Origin: Sulfitobacter sp. 20_GPM-1509m | GTDB taxonomy: Bacteria; Pseudomonadota; Alphaproteobacteria; Rhodobacterales; Rhodobacteraceae | DNA length: 64,000 nucleotides | Assembly: GCF_000620505.1 (NCBI RefSeq) | Contig: NZ_JIBC01000004.1 | Span: 558,001-622,000 of the forward strand | Direction: 5' to 3' | Part shown: piece by piece, positions 18,836 through 27,245 of the stretch | Position numbering within the stretch: the stretch's first letter is position 1 | Layout of the letters: each line of letters begins with the position of its first letter | Made by a program: the position numbers and the translations under genes | The notes under the pieces: model-generated | Seen by the model: the letters and a program-made list of their open reading frames with translations, nothing else | What the model was told of the DNA's origin: nothing | The model's database searches: none

Positions 18836-19432
18836 CCAGCCGCCCGCCGCACGGATCGCACTGGACGATTGCGCCACCATCGGCACGTTGACAAAGCACC
18901 ACGCAGGCGGATCGGACCGACCTAACAGATGCGAATGCCGCCCGGCAATCCGGTAGGGCGCAAACAACCGCGCCGCCGGACTCATCCGTGCCGAAATCCG
19001 GTCACCCGGGCGGGCCAGCACTCCGACCGGCACATTGGCCATGATCCATTGCCAGTCCTGCCACAGATGGAACTGCGCCAGGTTGTCCGCTCCCATCAGC
19101 CAGACAAACCGACCCCCCCGGTACTGCGCCTTCAACGCCTTCAGCGTCTGCGCCGTATATCGCGTCCCCAGCCGCGCCTCGATGTCGGTCACCGTCACAC
19201 GCGGGTGCTGCATGACCCGCCGCGCCTGCGCCATCCGCTTCTCCAGCGGTGCAGGCCCGTGTGCCTTGAGCGGATTGCCCGGGCTGACCAGCCACCAGAC
19301 ACGGTCCAGATCAAACCGCTTCAGCGCCTCGCGGGTGATATGCACATGCCCCGCATGGGCCGGATCAAAGGATCCGCCCAACAGGCCAATGGTCTGGCCG
19401 GGCCGGACAAAGGGGCGTGCGCTGTTCATCAT
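18824..19432 (-). CDS. nadD: Nicotinate-nucleotide adenylyltransferase
   Basis: A 202-residue NadD with the nucleotidyltransferase motif [25 protein letters not shown] and the C-terminal SSSAIRA (ISSTxIR-type) motif. It makes nicotinate adenine dinucleotide in NAD synthesis. Two adjacent ATGs (19432 and 19429) are both possible. The gene overlaps the DMT transporter tail to tail. nadE, a later step of the pathway, lies at 50.7-52.4 kb. Confidence 0.93.
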   Translation of the reverse strand: MMNSARPFVRPGQTIGLLGGSFDPAHAGHVHITREALKRFDLDRVWWLVSPGNPLKAHGPAPLEKRMAQARRVMQHPRVTVTDIEARLGTRYTAQTLKALKAQYRGGRFVWLMGADNLAQFHLWQDWQWIMANVPVGVLARPGDRISARMSPAARLFAPYRIAGRHSHLLGRSDPPAWCFVNVPMVAQSSSAIRAAGGWSAT

Positions 19433-19456
19433 CGCTTGTTGCCCGACTGTGCGGGG

Positions 19457-19927
19457 TCAATCAACCACACGTACAACGTCCCCGCGCGTCACCAGACCGG
19501 GCGTGACCACTTCGGCACACCACCCGCCATGCCCGCGCACCGCATTATATCCCCCGAACCCAAAGGTTTCCTCCATCCGGCTGCACGGCGCACAGATCAC
19601 CGTCAGCCGCAGCACAGCCCCGCCCACGGCAATATCGCGCCCCTTGAGCGCACCCAGATTGATGCCCGAGATCACCAGATTGCGCCGCAGGGCATCCGGC
19701 GTCACGACATCCACACCCAACAGCCCCGCGATCACCGGCAAATGCTCGGCCTGTATCAGCGTCACCGCCCGCTTGCCCGCCCGCGCGCGGTCTCCGTCCA
19801 ACCCCGACAACCCGACCTGCACACGTGGCACGGCCTGCACCTCTGCCCGCCGCGCGGGGCGCAGACCGATCCAGTCAACACGCGCCCTCTGCGCATGACG
19901 CGCCAGCAAATCGGCCATCACCTGCAT
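19457..19927 (-). CDS. MOSC-domain protein
   Basis: A 156-residue single-domain MOSC protein: GLSGLDGDRARAGKRAVTLI, DALRRNLVISGINLGALKGR, and a late conserved cysteine in VICAPCSRMEE. MOSC domains carry sulfur or molybdenum-cofactor chemistry, as in molybdenum cofactor sulfurases and YiiM. It lies 24 bp upstream of nadD on the same strand, so they may be co-transcribed. Substrate unknown. Confidence 0.86.
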   Translation of the reverse strand: MQVMADLLARHAQRARVDWIGLRPARRAEVQAVPRVQVGLSGLDGDRARAGKRAVTLIQAEHLPVIAGLLGVDVVTPDALRRNLVISGINLGALKGRDIAVGGAVLRLTVICAPCSRMEETFGFGGYNAVRGHGGWCAEVVTPGLVTRGDVVRVVD

Positions 19928-20020
19928 TTCAGCACCCTGCCGCCATGTGTAAAAACCACTAACGCCTCCCGTATAAAGTGCTTTACCTTACGGCAACATA
20001 TTTGACCCAAGGACTTTTCC

Positions 20021-20836
20021 GTGACCCCGATAGAATTCCTGCAATCCCTTCTCAAGCTCAATCGCGGCGGCGCAATCCTGATCATGACCGGCCTTGGCGT
20101 GGTCGCAGCGGCGGCCATCGCGGTCAGCTGGATGGGCGGCGGGCAGAACGTGATCACGCTGGCGCTCTACATCCTCGGCTTTGGATTGATCGCAGCACTA
20201 CTGACCTTTGTCGTCTCGAACCCGCTGATGAAGACCGTGCTGGGGTGGATGTTTGTGGTGGTCTTCGGGGTGATCCTGTTCTGTGCCTTCGACAGCGTGA
20301 TCCAGATCACCGGACGCACCCCGTCGCCGCCCTGCTGGCGCACCATCCTGGAAGAACCGCCCCGGATCTGCGAGGCACGCTTTGAGAACGGCCAGCAAGG
20401 CAACAGCTTTGCCGTGTCCTCGGACGCACCCGATCTGCCCGCCCCACCCGCGGGGAACACCAGCGAGATCAGCGGCACACCGGTCACGGACGCGCCCGTC
20501 ATCGTGTCCGGTCCCGCCCCCGCACCGCCGGTGATCCACTTGCAATTCACCCCGCCTGTCACCCGCACCACATCGCGCGAGATTGCCCGCGACCTTGCCG
20601 ACAACGGCTGGGATGTCGCAGGCGGCAATCAGGGCGGCGAAGAGGTGAGGCGCGGCCCCTCCAGAACCCAGATCAGATACTACAGCGCCGACTACGCGGA
20701 AAACGCGCGCTGGCTGGCCCGCGATCTGTCCGCGCGGCTGGACGGGGCCGAAATCCTGGTGAACGACTTTTCACAGGCGGGTCTGATCGCTCAGCCCAAC
20801 CTGCTGGAAATCTGGCTGGCCCCGCAGACCGACTAG
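20021..20836 (+). CDS. Membrane protein with C-terminal LytR_C-like domain, unknown
   Basis: A 271-residue protein with a GTG start: three N-terminal transmembrane helices (about 15-95), a Pro/Ala-rich linker (about 130-170), and a soluble C-terminal 85 residues, TSREIARDLADNGWDVAGGN then TQIRYYSADYAENARWLARD, which resembles the LytR_C/SPOR-like fold that follows an N-terminal membrane anchor. The soluble part is probably periplasmic. I do not know the family's role. Confidence 0.7.
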   Translation: MTPIEFLQSLLKLNRGGAILIMTGLGVVAAAAIAVSWMGGGQNVITLALYILGFGLIAALLTFVVSNPLMKTVLGWMFVVVFGVILFCAFDSVIQITGRTPSPPCWRTILEEPPRICEARFENGQQGNSFAVSSDAPDLPAPPAGNTSEISGTPVTDAPVIVSGPAPAPPVIHLQFTPPVTRTTSREIARDLADNGWDVAGGNQGGEEVRRGPSRTQIRYYSADYAENARWLARDLSARLDGAEILVNDFSQAGLIAQPNLLEIWLAPQTD

Positions 20837-20926
20837 ATTGCGCGCCCATACATCAAACCTGTTTGCCAAGTCGCGCGCCGCAGCCTAAGACACCAGACAA
20901 TTCCACGCATCGGCAAGGAGGGTCCC

Positions 20927-22582
20927 ATGGCGGCCTATCAGTACGTTTACCACATGTCCGGGGTCTCCAAGACTTATCCGGGCGGCAAGAAGACATTCGA
21001 GAACATCCACCTGAACTTTCTGCCGGGCGTCAAGATCGGCGTTGTCGGGGTCAACGGCGCGGGTAAATCCACCCTGCTGAAGATCATGGCAGGCATGGAC
21101 AAGGATTTCACCGGCGAAGCCTGGGCCGCCGAAGGCGCGCGCGTGGGCTACCTGCCGCAGGAACCCAAACTGGACGAAAGCCTCAGCGTGCGTGAAAACG
21201 TCATGCTGGGTGTTGCCGGCAAAAAGGCCAAGCTGGACCGCTACAACGAACTGGCGATGAACTACTCGGACGAGACCGCCGACGAAATGGCGGCACTTCA
21301 GGACCAGATCGACGCCGAAAACCTGTGGGATCTGGACAGCCAGATCGACGTGTCGATGGAGGCGCTGCGCTGCCCGCCGGACGATGCGAAAATCAGCGAC
21401 CTGTCGGGCGGTGAAGCCCGCCGCGTGGCCCTGTGCAAACTGCTGCTCGAAGCGCCCGACATGCTGCTGCTGGACGAACCGACCAACCACCTGGACGCGG
21501 AAACCATCGCCTGGCTGCAACAGCACCTGATCAACTACAAGGGCACGATCCTGATCGTCACCCACGACCGTTACTTCCTGGACGACATCACCAGCTGGAT
21601 CCTGGAACTGGACCGTGGCCGCGGCGTCCCCTACGAGGGCAACTATTCCGCATGGCTAGAACAGAAAGCCAAACGGCTTGAGCAGGAATCGCGCGAAGAC
21701 AAATCCAAGCAAAAGACGCTGGAGCGCGAATTGCAGTGGATGCGGCAGGGCGCCAAGGCGCGTCAGGCCAAATCCAAGGCGCGGATCAACTCCTACAACG
21801 ACCTGCTGGAAACCTCCGAGCGCGAAAAACTGGCCTATGCCCAGATCGTCATCCCCAACGGCCCCCGTCTGGGCAACAAGGTGATCGAGGTCAGCGGCCT
21901 GAAAAAGCACATGGGTGACAAGCAGCTGATCGACGGGCTGGACTTCTCCCTGCCCCCCGGCGGCATCGTCGGTGTGATCGGCCCCAACGGCGCGGGTAAA
22001 TCCACCCTGTTCAAGATGCTGACAGGTCAGGAAAAGCCCGACGAAGGCACCATCGAATTCGGCGACACGGTCGAGCTGTCCTATGTCGACCAGTCCCGCG
22101 ATGACCTGAACGCCGACGACAACGTCTGGCAGGCGATCTCGGGCGGGGCGGAACTGATCTCGCTCGGCAACGCCGAAGTGAACAGCCGTGCCTATTGCTC
22201 GTCGTTCAACTTCAAGGGCGGCGACCAGCAGAAAAAAGTCGGGCTGCTCTCGGGCGGTGAACGCAACCGCGTCCACATGGCGCGCCTGCTGAAAGAGGGC
22301 GGCAACGTGCTGCTGCTCGACGAACCGACCAACGACCTGGACGTCGAAACCCTGCGCGCGCTCGAAGATGCGCTGGTGGATTTCGGCGGCTGCGCCGTGG
22401 TCATCTCGCACGACCGTTTCTTCCTCGACCGGATCTGCACACACATCCTGGCCTTCGAAGGCGAGGCGCATGTGGAATGGTTCGAGGGCAACTTCGAAGA
22501 CTACGAAGAAGACAAGAAACGCCGCCTCGGTGCCGACGCGCTGGAACCCAAGCGCCTGAAGCACAAGAAGTTCATGCGCTAA
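20927..22582 (+). CDS. ettA: ABC-F translational throttle protein EttA
   Basis: A 551-residue ABC-F ATPase with two nucleotide-binding domains: Walker A GVNGAGKST (about 44) and GPNGAGKST (about 350), signature LSGGEARRVAL and LSGGERNRVHMA, Walker B LLLDEPTNHLD and LLLDEPTNDLD. The linker with RQAKSKARINSYNDL is the P-site tRNA-interaction motif, and the ending ALEPKRLKHKKFMR is EttA-like. It binds the ribosomal E site and links translation to ATP level. AAGGAGG is 7 nt before the ATG. Confidence 0.95.
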   Translation: MAAYQYVYHMSGVSKTYPGGKKTFENIHLNFLPGVKIGVVGVNGAGKSTLLKIMAGMDKDFTGEAWAAEGARVGYLPQEPKLDESLSVRENVMLGVAGKKAKLDRYNELAMNYSDETADEMAALQDQIDAENLWDLDSQIDVSMEALRCPPDDAKISDLSGGEARRVALCKLLLEAPDMLLLDEPTNHLDAETIAWLQQHLINYKGTILIVTHDRYFLDDITSWILELDRGRGVPYEGNYSAWLEQKAKRLEQESREDKSKQKTLERELQWMRQGAKARQAKSKARINSYNDLLETSEREKLAYAQIVIPNGPRLGNKVIEVSGLKKHMGDKQLIDGLDFSLPPGGIVGVIGPNGAGKSTLFKMLTGQEKPDEGTIEFGDTVELSYVDQSRDDLNADDNVWQAISGGAELISLGNAEVNSRAYCSSFNFKGGDQQKKVGLLSGGERNRVHMARLLKEGGNVLLLDEPTNDLDVETLRALEDALVDFGGCAVVISHDRFFLDRICTHILAFEGEAHVEWFEGNFEDYEEDKKRRLGADALEPKRLKHKKFMR

Positions 22583-22588
22583 GCCAAT

Positions 22589-22616
22589 GTCGGGGTGCAT
22601 CGTGGTGTACCCCGAC
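22589..22616 (+). terminator. Stem-loop after ettA
   Basis: GTCGGGGT and ACCCCGAC form an 8-bp perfect stem 6 nt after the ettA stop. There is no T-run, so it may be a weak or Rho-assisted terminator or a 3' stabiliser. Confidence 0.45.
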
Positions 22617-22712
22617 GTCACTCAAGGCGCGCGCCCCTCGTGACCTCTTGAAATCCGTACCAAAACCGACAAAAGTGGTACAATTCTCTATGTGACATTT
22701 CAGGAGCCTGCC

Positions 22713-23273
22713 ATGCACCGCCGTACCTTCATTGCCTCTGCCCTCGCCGCCCCCGTTGCGGTCCAACTTGCGGCTCCGGCTGTGGCCCAGCAGGTCGTGT
22801 TCGATCCGACCCCTCAGATCGTCAACATCAAAAAAGAATTCCTCCCCGGTCAGCTTCTGATCCTGCCGCGCAGCTACTACCTGTACTGGGTGACCGAGCC
22901 GCGCACCGCCATCCGCTATGGCGTGGGCGTGGGCCGCGCCGGGCTCGAGTTTACCGGCACCGCCACCATCGACGTCAAAAAGGAATGGCCCACCTGGCGC
23001 CCCACCGACGAGATGATCGAGCGCAGCCCGTCAACCTACGGCAAGTTCAAGGACAACGACTATGTCCAGCCCGGCGGCCCCTCGAACCCGCTGGGCGCGC
23101 GGGCGCTGTATTTGTTCCAGAACGGCAAGGACACCTATTTCCGCATCCACGGCACTACCGAACCGAACAGCATCGGCAAATCGGTCAGCAACGGCTGCAT
23201 CCGCATGCTGAACGAACACGTGATCGACCTTTACGGACGTGTGCCCATCGGTACGGTCGTGACCGTCCTGTAA
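22713..23273 (+). CDS. L,D-transpeptidase (YkuD)
   Basis: A 186-residue exported protein. The N-terminus MHRRTFIASALAAPVAVQLA is a signal peptide with an RR pair. The YkuD catalytic region is YFRIHGTTEP followed by GKSVSNGCIRM, with His in HGT and catalytic Cys162. Such enzymes make 3-3 peptidoglycan cross-links or attach proteins to peptidoglycan in the periplasm. CAGGAG lies 6-7 nt before ATG 22713. Confidence 0.92.
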   Translation: MHRRTFIASALAAPVAVQLAAPAVAQQVVFDPTPQIVNIKKEFLPGQLLILPRSYYLYWVTEPRTAIRYGVGVGRAGLEFTGTATIDVKKEWPTWRPTDEMIERSPSTYGKFKDNDYVQPGGPSNPLGARALYLFQNGKDTYFRIHGTTEPNSIGKSVSNGCIRMLNEHVIDLYGRVPIGTVVTVL

Positions 23274-23285
23274 ACGGCTGACGAC

Positions 23286-23308
23286 GCTGCCGGGCCTCCT
23301 CCGGCAGC
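23286..23308 (+). terminator. Stem-loop after the L,D-transpeptidase gene
   Basis: GCTGCCGG and CCGGCAGC pair perfectly (8 bp) around a 7-nt loop, 13 nt after the stop. No T-run is present. Confidence 0.45.
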
Positions 23309-23385
23309 CCCCCGAACGACACGACGTTGCACCGCGGCACCACGCGCAGACCAAGGTTTCCAGCCAGCGGCTTGGACCGGACCTT

Positions 23386-23412
23386 TTGACCCGATCCGCT
23401 TATTTTTATAAT
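23386..23412 (+). promoter_or_regulatory. Near-consensus promoter of luxR
   Basis: TTGACC at 23386-23391 and TATAAT at 23407-23412 are separated by 15 bp, slightly short of 17. Transcription from about 23419 would give a leader of roughly 80 nt before the TTG start of luxR. Confidence 0.5.
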
Positions 23413-23501
23413 TCCAGTTGCGTTATCGCGCGCGCGGAAGGAAACTTGTACGTGAACTCTTGCGTAAAATATGCTCAGTGTTGTCCCAAAAGGGGTACTC
23501 T

Positions 23502-24203
23502 TTGTCCGTCATTGATCTCAGCAACCTGCCGTTTCCAGGGAACAACCTGAGATCCTTTCTGGATTCGGTTTGTGAGACACATGAACTGGATTTTGCGGCC
23601 TACGCCGGCATGGACCCGATTGCCCAAACGGTGCACGGATTCGTAAACTATCCCGACGAATGGCAGACCCGTTACGTCAAGGAAGGTTTTCAGTACCGCG
23701 ATCCCGCATTGCTTCTTGCCAGCCGCAGCATCGCCCCCGTCGACTGGCAGCGCCTGCGTGGCGAACGCACGTTCCGGGATATTTTCCGCGCCGCCAGCGA
23801 TCACGGAATCTCGGAACAGGGGCTGACCGTGCCGGTGCGCGGACCCTACGGGGATGTCGGCCTGTTCAGCGTCACCCGCAACTGTTCCGACCGGGAATGG
23901 GACCTGCTCAAGGCCAAGATCCTCGGCGAACTGCAGACAGCGGCGGTGCACCTGCATGACAACGTCATCCACTCTCACGCCCTGACCCGAAAACTGCACC
24001 ATCCCAGCCTGTCGGCACGCGAGGTTGAAATCCTGCAATGGATCGCAGCAGGCAAAAGCCAGCAGGACGTGGCAGACATCCTGTCGATCTCGAACCGCAC
24101 GGTCGAGGTACACCTGCGGTCGGGCCGCTCGAAACTGGGCGCGCTGACCACGCCCCAGGCCGTGGGCCGCGCAATTGGTCTGGGTCTCATTCACCCCGAG
24201 TAA
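23502..24203 (+). CDS. LuxR-type AHL-binding quorum-sensing regulator
   Basis: A 233-residue protein with an N-terminal autoinducer-binding domain holding the conserved W, Y, D, P, W set (NYPDEWQTRYV, YRDPALLL, VDWQRL, LTVPVRGP) and a C-terminal LuxR HTH (LSAREVEILQWIAAGKSQQD, SNRTVEVHLRSGRSKLGA). The start is not an ATG. TTG 23502 has GGGG 6 nt upstream and is preferred; GTG 23478 and TTG 23418 are possible. It lies directly upstream of luxI. Likely binds an acyl-homoserine lactone and the palindrome at 24213. Confidence 0.88.
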   Translation: MSVIDLSNLPFPGNNLRSFLDSVCETHELDFAAYAGMDPIAQTVHGFVNYPDEWQTRYVKEGFQYRDPALLLASRSIAPVDWQRLRGERTFRDIFRAASDHGISEQGLTVPVRGPYGDVGLFSVTRNCSDREWDLLKAKILGELQTAAVHLHDNVIHSHALTRKLHHPSLSAREVEILQWIAAGKSQQDVADILSISNRTVEVHLRSGRSKLGALTTPQAVGRAIGLGLIHPE

Positions 24204-24212
24204 CCTGCCTCC

Positions 24213-24228
24213 TACGGGATTTCCCGTA
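24213..24228. promoter_or_regulatory. Perfect 16-bp palindrome between luxR and luxI, candidate lux box
   Basis: TACGGGATTTCCCGTA is a perfect inverted repeat of 7-bp arms with a 2-bp centre, 60 bp upstream of the luxI start and 10 bp after the luxR stop. Size and symmetry fit a LuxR-family operator, and the place is right for autoinduction of luxI. Binding is inferred from position. Confidence 0.6.
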
Positions 24229-24287
24229 TAGCCGCTATTTCCCAAAACCTTGATGGTATTCTCAGCGATCTAGTAGCGGAGAATAAC

Positions 24288-25133
24288 ATGATCATTGTAA
24301 TCGACGGCCTTAACCGGCAGCGCTACAGCCGCCTTCTCGACGAAATGTTCGCCTTGCGCGCACGTGTTTTCGGTCAGCGTCTGGGGTGGGAGGTAGATAT
24401 TATTGACGGCAAGGAAATCGACCAGTTCGACGCCCTTGACCCTGCCTATGTTATTGGGCTGAACGACGACGGGCACGTTGTATCCTGTGTGCGTGCCTTG
24501 CAAACCACGGGACCGCACATGCTGTCCGACGTGTTCCACGACATTCTGGACGGCGAACCGCCCTTGCGCAGCGCCACCTTGTGGGAATCGACACGCTTCT
24601 GTGTCGACACCGACATTCTGGATCGCGGCAATTCGCGCAATTCGGTCAGCTATGCCACCTGCGAGCTGATGGCAGCATCCCTTGAATATGCCAGGAATTC
24701 GGGCATCTCTGACATCGTGACCGTGATTGACCCGGTGATGAACCGTGTCCTGAAACGGTCGGATTGCGCACCCTATGGCTATGTCGGATCGACCAAGCCG
24801 ATGGGCAAGGTGTCAGCAATGGCCGCCCTGCTGGATTGTTCGGACGAGCGCATCGCCAAGATCCGTGCCTTTGCCGGGATCGAGGGCGACATGTTCGTAT
24901 CCGACCAGCGCGCCTACGAGCTGTCGGACGACCACACTCAAACCGTTCCTGCCCCGAAGGTGGCAGCCGTGACCCACAACACGCGTATGCGTCAATTGCT
25001 GGCAGAATACTGCGACGACCAGATCGCCGAAGCTGCCACGATCGAGGATCTGGACGCGGCCAAAGACCTGGCTCAGATGCTTGAAAGTGCAGGCATGATC
25101 GACACACGAAATTCGTCTGGCACTCACGGATGA
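24288..25133 (+). CDS. LuxI-family acyl-homoserine-lactone synthase, long form
   Basis: A 281-residue AHL synthase. All canonical residues sit at canonical positions: R24, F28, W34, D45, D48, R69, E100 and R103 (ALRARVF, LGWEVD, IDQFD, SCVRAL, WESTRF). It condenses S-adenosylmethionine with an acyl-ACP. It is about 60-70 residues longer than usual; the extra C-terminal part (after about 210) is acidic and helical, with MRQLLAEYCDDQIAEAATIE. It forms a pair with the luxR gene. The acyl chain made cannot be predicted. Confidence 0.93.
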   Translation: MIIVIDGLNRQRYSRLLDEMFALRARVFGQRLGWEVDIIDGKEIDQFDALDPAYVIGLNDDGHVVSCVRALQTTGPHMLSDVFHDILDGEPPLRSATLWESTRFCVDTDILDRGNSRNSVSYATCELMAASLEYARNSGISDIVTVIDPVMNRVLKRSDCAPYGYVGSTKPMGKVSAMAALLDCSDERIAKIRAFAGIEGDMFVSDQRAYELSDDHTQTVPAPKVAAVTHNTRMRQLLAEYCDDQIAEAATIEDLDAAKDLAQMLESAGMIDTRNSSGTHG

Positions 25134-25242
25134 CGGATGAGAGGGCCCATTTCCCCCTCGAATTGATGAGGCCCTCATAGCCTTGCACGACCCGTCCCCT
25201 ACGGGTTGCGCGGCACCTTCCCGCTCCTTCCACCAGACGGAA

Positions 25243-25271
25243 AAAGGGCCAGCGCATCGCGCTGGCCCTTT
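25243..25271. terminator. Strong bidirectional terminator
   Basis: AAAGGGCCAGCGC pairs with GCGCTGGCCCTTT over 13 bp with a 3-nt loop, between luxI and the convergent ABC substrate-binding gene. A- and T-runs flank it on both sides. Two weaker hairpins (25141-25176 and 25190-25206) precede it in the luxI 3' region. Confidence 0.85.
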
Positions 25272-25294
25272 CATGTTCCATCCAGCAAAGCGGC

Positions 25295-26275
25295 TTATTT
25301 CAGCGCTTCGTCGGTGATCTCGTGCGTCCATGCGCCTTCGGGCGCCTTGGTGATCATGCCACCTTCCATGGTGATCGCGGCACTGCGGTCAAAGGCCGCC
25401 TCGTCCAGCGCCCCGTTGCTGCCCTCGGTCAGCTTGGCAATCTCGCCCATCATGCGCTTTTGGTGCTTTTCGGTCTGGGCACCGGTCTGGTCGTTCTCCA
25501 GAACGATTTCGGCCGCCTCATCGGGGTGCTCTTCAGCGTATTTCCACCCCTTCATCGACGCCCGCACAAAACGGACAAGCTTATCCTTCATCTCGGGATC
25601 GGCCAGCTTCTCTTCGGTGGTGTAAAGACCATCTTCAAGCGTCGAAATGCCTTCGTCCTCGTATTTGAAGACAACCAGATCCTCGGGCGTCAGACCGGCA
25701 TCAATCACCTGCCAGTATTCGTTGTAGGTCATGGTCGTGGCGCATTCGACCTGCTTTTGCAGCAGCGGATCGACGTTGAAGTTGATCTTCTGGATGGTCA
25801 CGCCACCGTCAGAGCCATCGGTGGAATAGCCCAGCTTGCCCATCCAGCTCAGCAACGGAATCTCGTTGCCAAAGAACCATGTGCCCAGCGTGTGACCAGG
25901 GAAATCGGCGGGCGAGGTGATGCCGTGCTCTTTCAAACAGGTCAGCATCAGGCCGGATTTGGCGAAAGGTTGCGCGATGTTCACAATCGGCGCGCCCTTT
26001 TCCCGTGCCGCCAGCGCGGAGGGCAGCCAGTCGACCATGACGTCGGCACCGCCACCCAGCAGCACCTGCACGGGTGCGATGTCCGGGCCGCCCGGCTTGA
26101 TCGTCACGTTCAGGTCCTCTTCTTCGTAGAACCCCTTGTCCAGCGCCACGTAGTAGCCTGCAAACTGGGCCTGCGTGACCCATTTCAGTTGCAGCGTGAC
26201 ATCGTCCGCTGCCATCGCACCGGTGCCCATCAGGCCCAGTGCAGCGGTTGTGACCGCGTAAGTAAACGTTTTCAT
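25295..26275 (-). CDS. ABC transporter substrate-binding protein, ThiY/NMT1-like
   Basis: A 326-residue periplasmic binding protein with signal peptide MKTFTYAVTTAALGLMGTGA (cut near AMA-AD). Conserved family parts are LQLKWVTQAQFAGYYVALDK, GFYEEEDLNVTIKPGGPD and DVMVDWLPSALAAREKG, as in ThiY-type hydroxymethylpyrimidine binders. It is the last gene of the pyrimidine operon, after two permeases and the ATPase. Given the context, the ligand is likely a pyrimidine base or related ring compound, not necessarily a thiamine precursor. Confidence 0.88.
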   Translation of the reverse strand: MKTFTYAVTTAALGLMGTGAMAADDVTLQLKWVTQAQFAGYYVALDKGFYEEEDLNVTIKPGGPDIAPVQVLLGGGADVMVDWLPSALAAREKGAPIVNIAQPFAKSGLMLTCLKEHGITSPADFPGHTLGTWFFGNEIPLLSWMGKLGYSTDGSDGGVTIQKINFNVDPLLQKQVECATTMTYNEYWQVIDAGLTPEDLVVFKYEDEGISTLEDGLYTTEEKLADPEMKDKLVRFVRASMKGWKYAEEHPDEAAEIVLENDQTGAQTEKHQKRMMGEIAKLTEGSNGALDEAAFDRSAAITMEGGMITKAPEGAWTHEITDEALK

Positions 26276-26315
26276 TTTGATACTCCTTGTTGGTCTTCTT
26301 CTTGGTTTATTATTC

Positions 26316-27245
26316 TCATGTCCGGCCCCTCTGTGAAGGGTGCCAGAATGTCACGAGCCGTTCCAACAGCGCGATGCCGCCATAAAAGGCAGAACCGACG
26401 ATGGCCGCCACAACGATTTCGGCCCAGACCAGATCCAGCGCCAGTTGCCCCACCGATGTCGAGATGCGAAAGCCCATGCCGTGAATGGGCGAGCCGAAGA
26501 ATTCGGCCACAATCGCCCCGATCAGCGCCAGCGTCGAGGCGATCTTGAGCCCGTTGAAAATGAACGGCATTGCCGCAGGCAGGCGCAGTTTCAGCAAGGT
26601 CTGCCAATAGGACGACGCATAGGTGCGCATCAGGTCGCGTTGCATATTGTCGGTCGATTGCAGCCCCTGCACGGTGTTCACCAGCATCGGAAAGAACACC
26701 ATGACCACGACCACGGCGGCCTTGGACTGCCAGTCGAACCCGAACCACATCACCAGAATCGGCGCCATCCCCACAATCGGCAGCGCGGCGACAAAGTTGC
26801 CCACCGGCAGCAGCCCCTTTTGCAGGAACGGAAAGCGGTCGATGACCACGGCCAGCACGAACGCCGCCCCGCAGCCCATCAAAAAGCCCGACAGCGCGCC
26901 CTTGATCACCGTCTGCACGAAATCCACCCACAGGATGTCCCGCGACAGCCAGAACCGCGCGGCAATCTCGGATGGCGCCGGCAACAGCACGTCCGAGATT
27001 TCGAACAACCGCTCGCCGGTTTCCCACATCGCCAGAAGCGTAACGCCAAAGAGGATCGGGATGACATAGCCGCCCCAGCGCCATGTGCCGTGCCGTGCGA
27101 TCAGCGCGTTCAGCATCCAGCCCGCAACCCAGATCGCCAGAACCGGCACCAGCCGCCAGTCCACCGCCGCCGCCAGCACAAAGACCAGCGCCAGCAGCAC
27201 CCAGCCCAGCCACGCGGGCCGCTTGGTTTGCACAACCGCGCTCAT
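26316..27245 (-). CDS. ABC transporter permease (ThiX/SsuC-like)
   Basis: A 309-residue membrane protein with an extra N-terminal hydrophobic region and a BPD_transp_1 core. The EAA-type loop that contacts the ATPase is in the region YASSYWQTLLKLRLPAAMPF. Its start overlaps the stop of the other permease gene by 4 nt (ATGA). With that permease, the ATPase and the binding protein it forms one importer, probably for a pyrimidine. Confidence 0.88.
   Translation of the reverse strand: MSAVVQTKRPAWLGWVLLALVFVLAAAVDWRLVPVLAIWVAGWMLNALIARHGTWRWGGYVIPILFGVTLLAMWETGERLFEISDVLLPAPSEIAARFWLSRDILWVDFVQTVIKGALSGFLMGCGAAFVLAVVIDRFPFLQKGLLPVGNFVAALPIVGMAPILVMWFGFDWQSKAAVVVVMVFFPMLVNTVQGLQSTDNMQRDLMRTYASSYWQTLLKLRLPAAMPFIFNGLKIASTLALIGAIVAEFFGSPIHGMGFRISTSVGQLALDLVWAEIVVAAIVGSAFYGGIALLERLVTFWHPSQRGRT

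Noticed and set aside
25190-25206. ACCCGT-ACGGGT inverted repeat after luxI as a second lux box
   Set aside because: The arms are in the reverse order to the luxR-luxI palindrome and it lies in the 3' region between convergent genes; more likely a hairpin.
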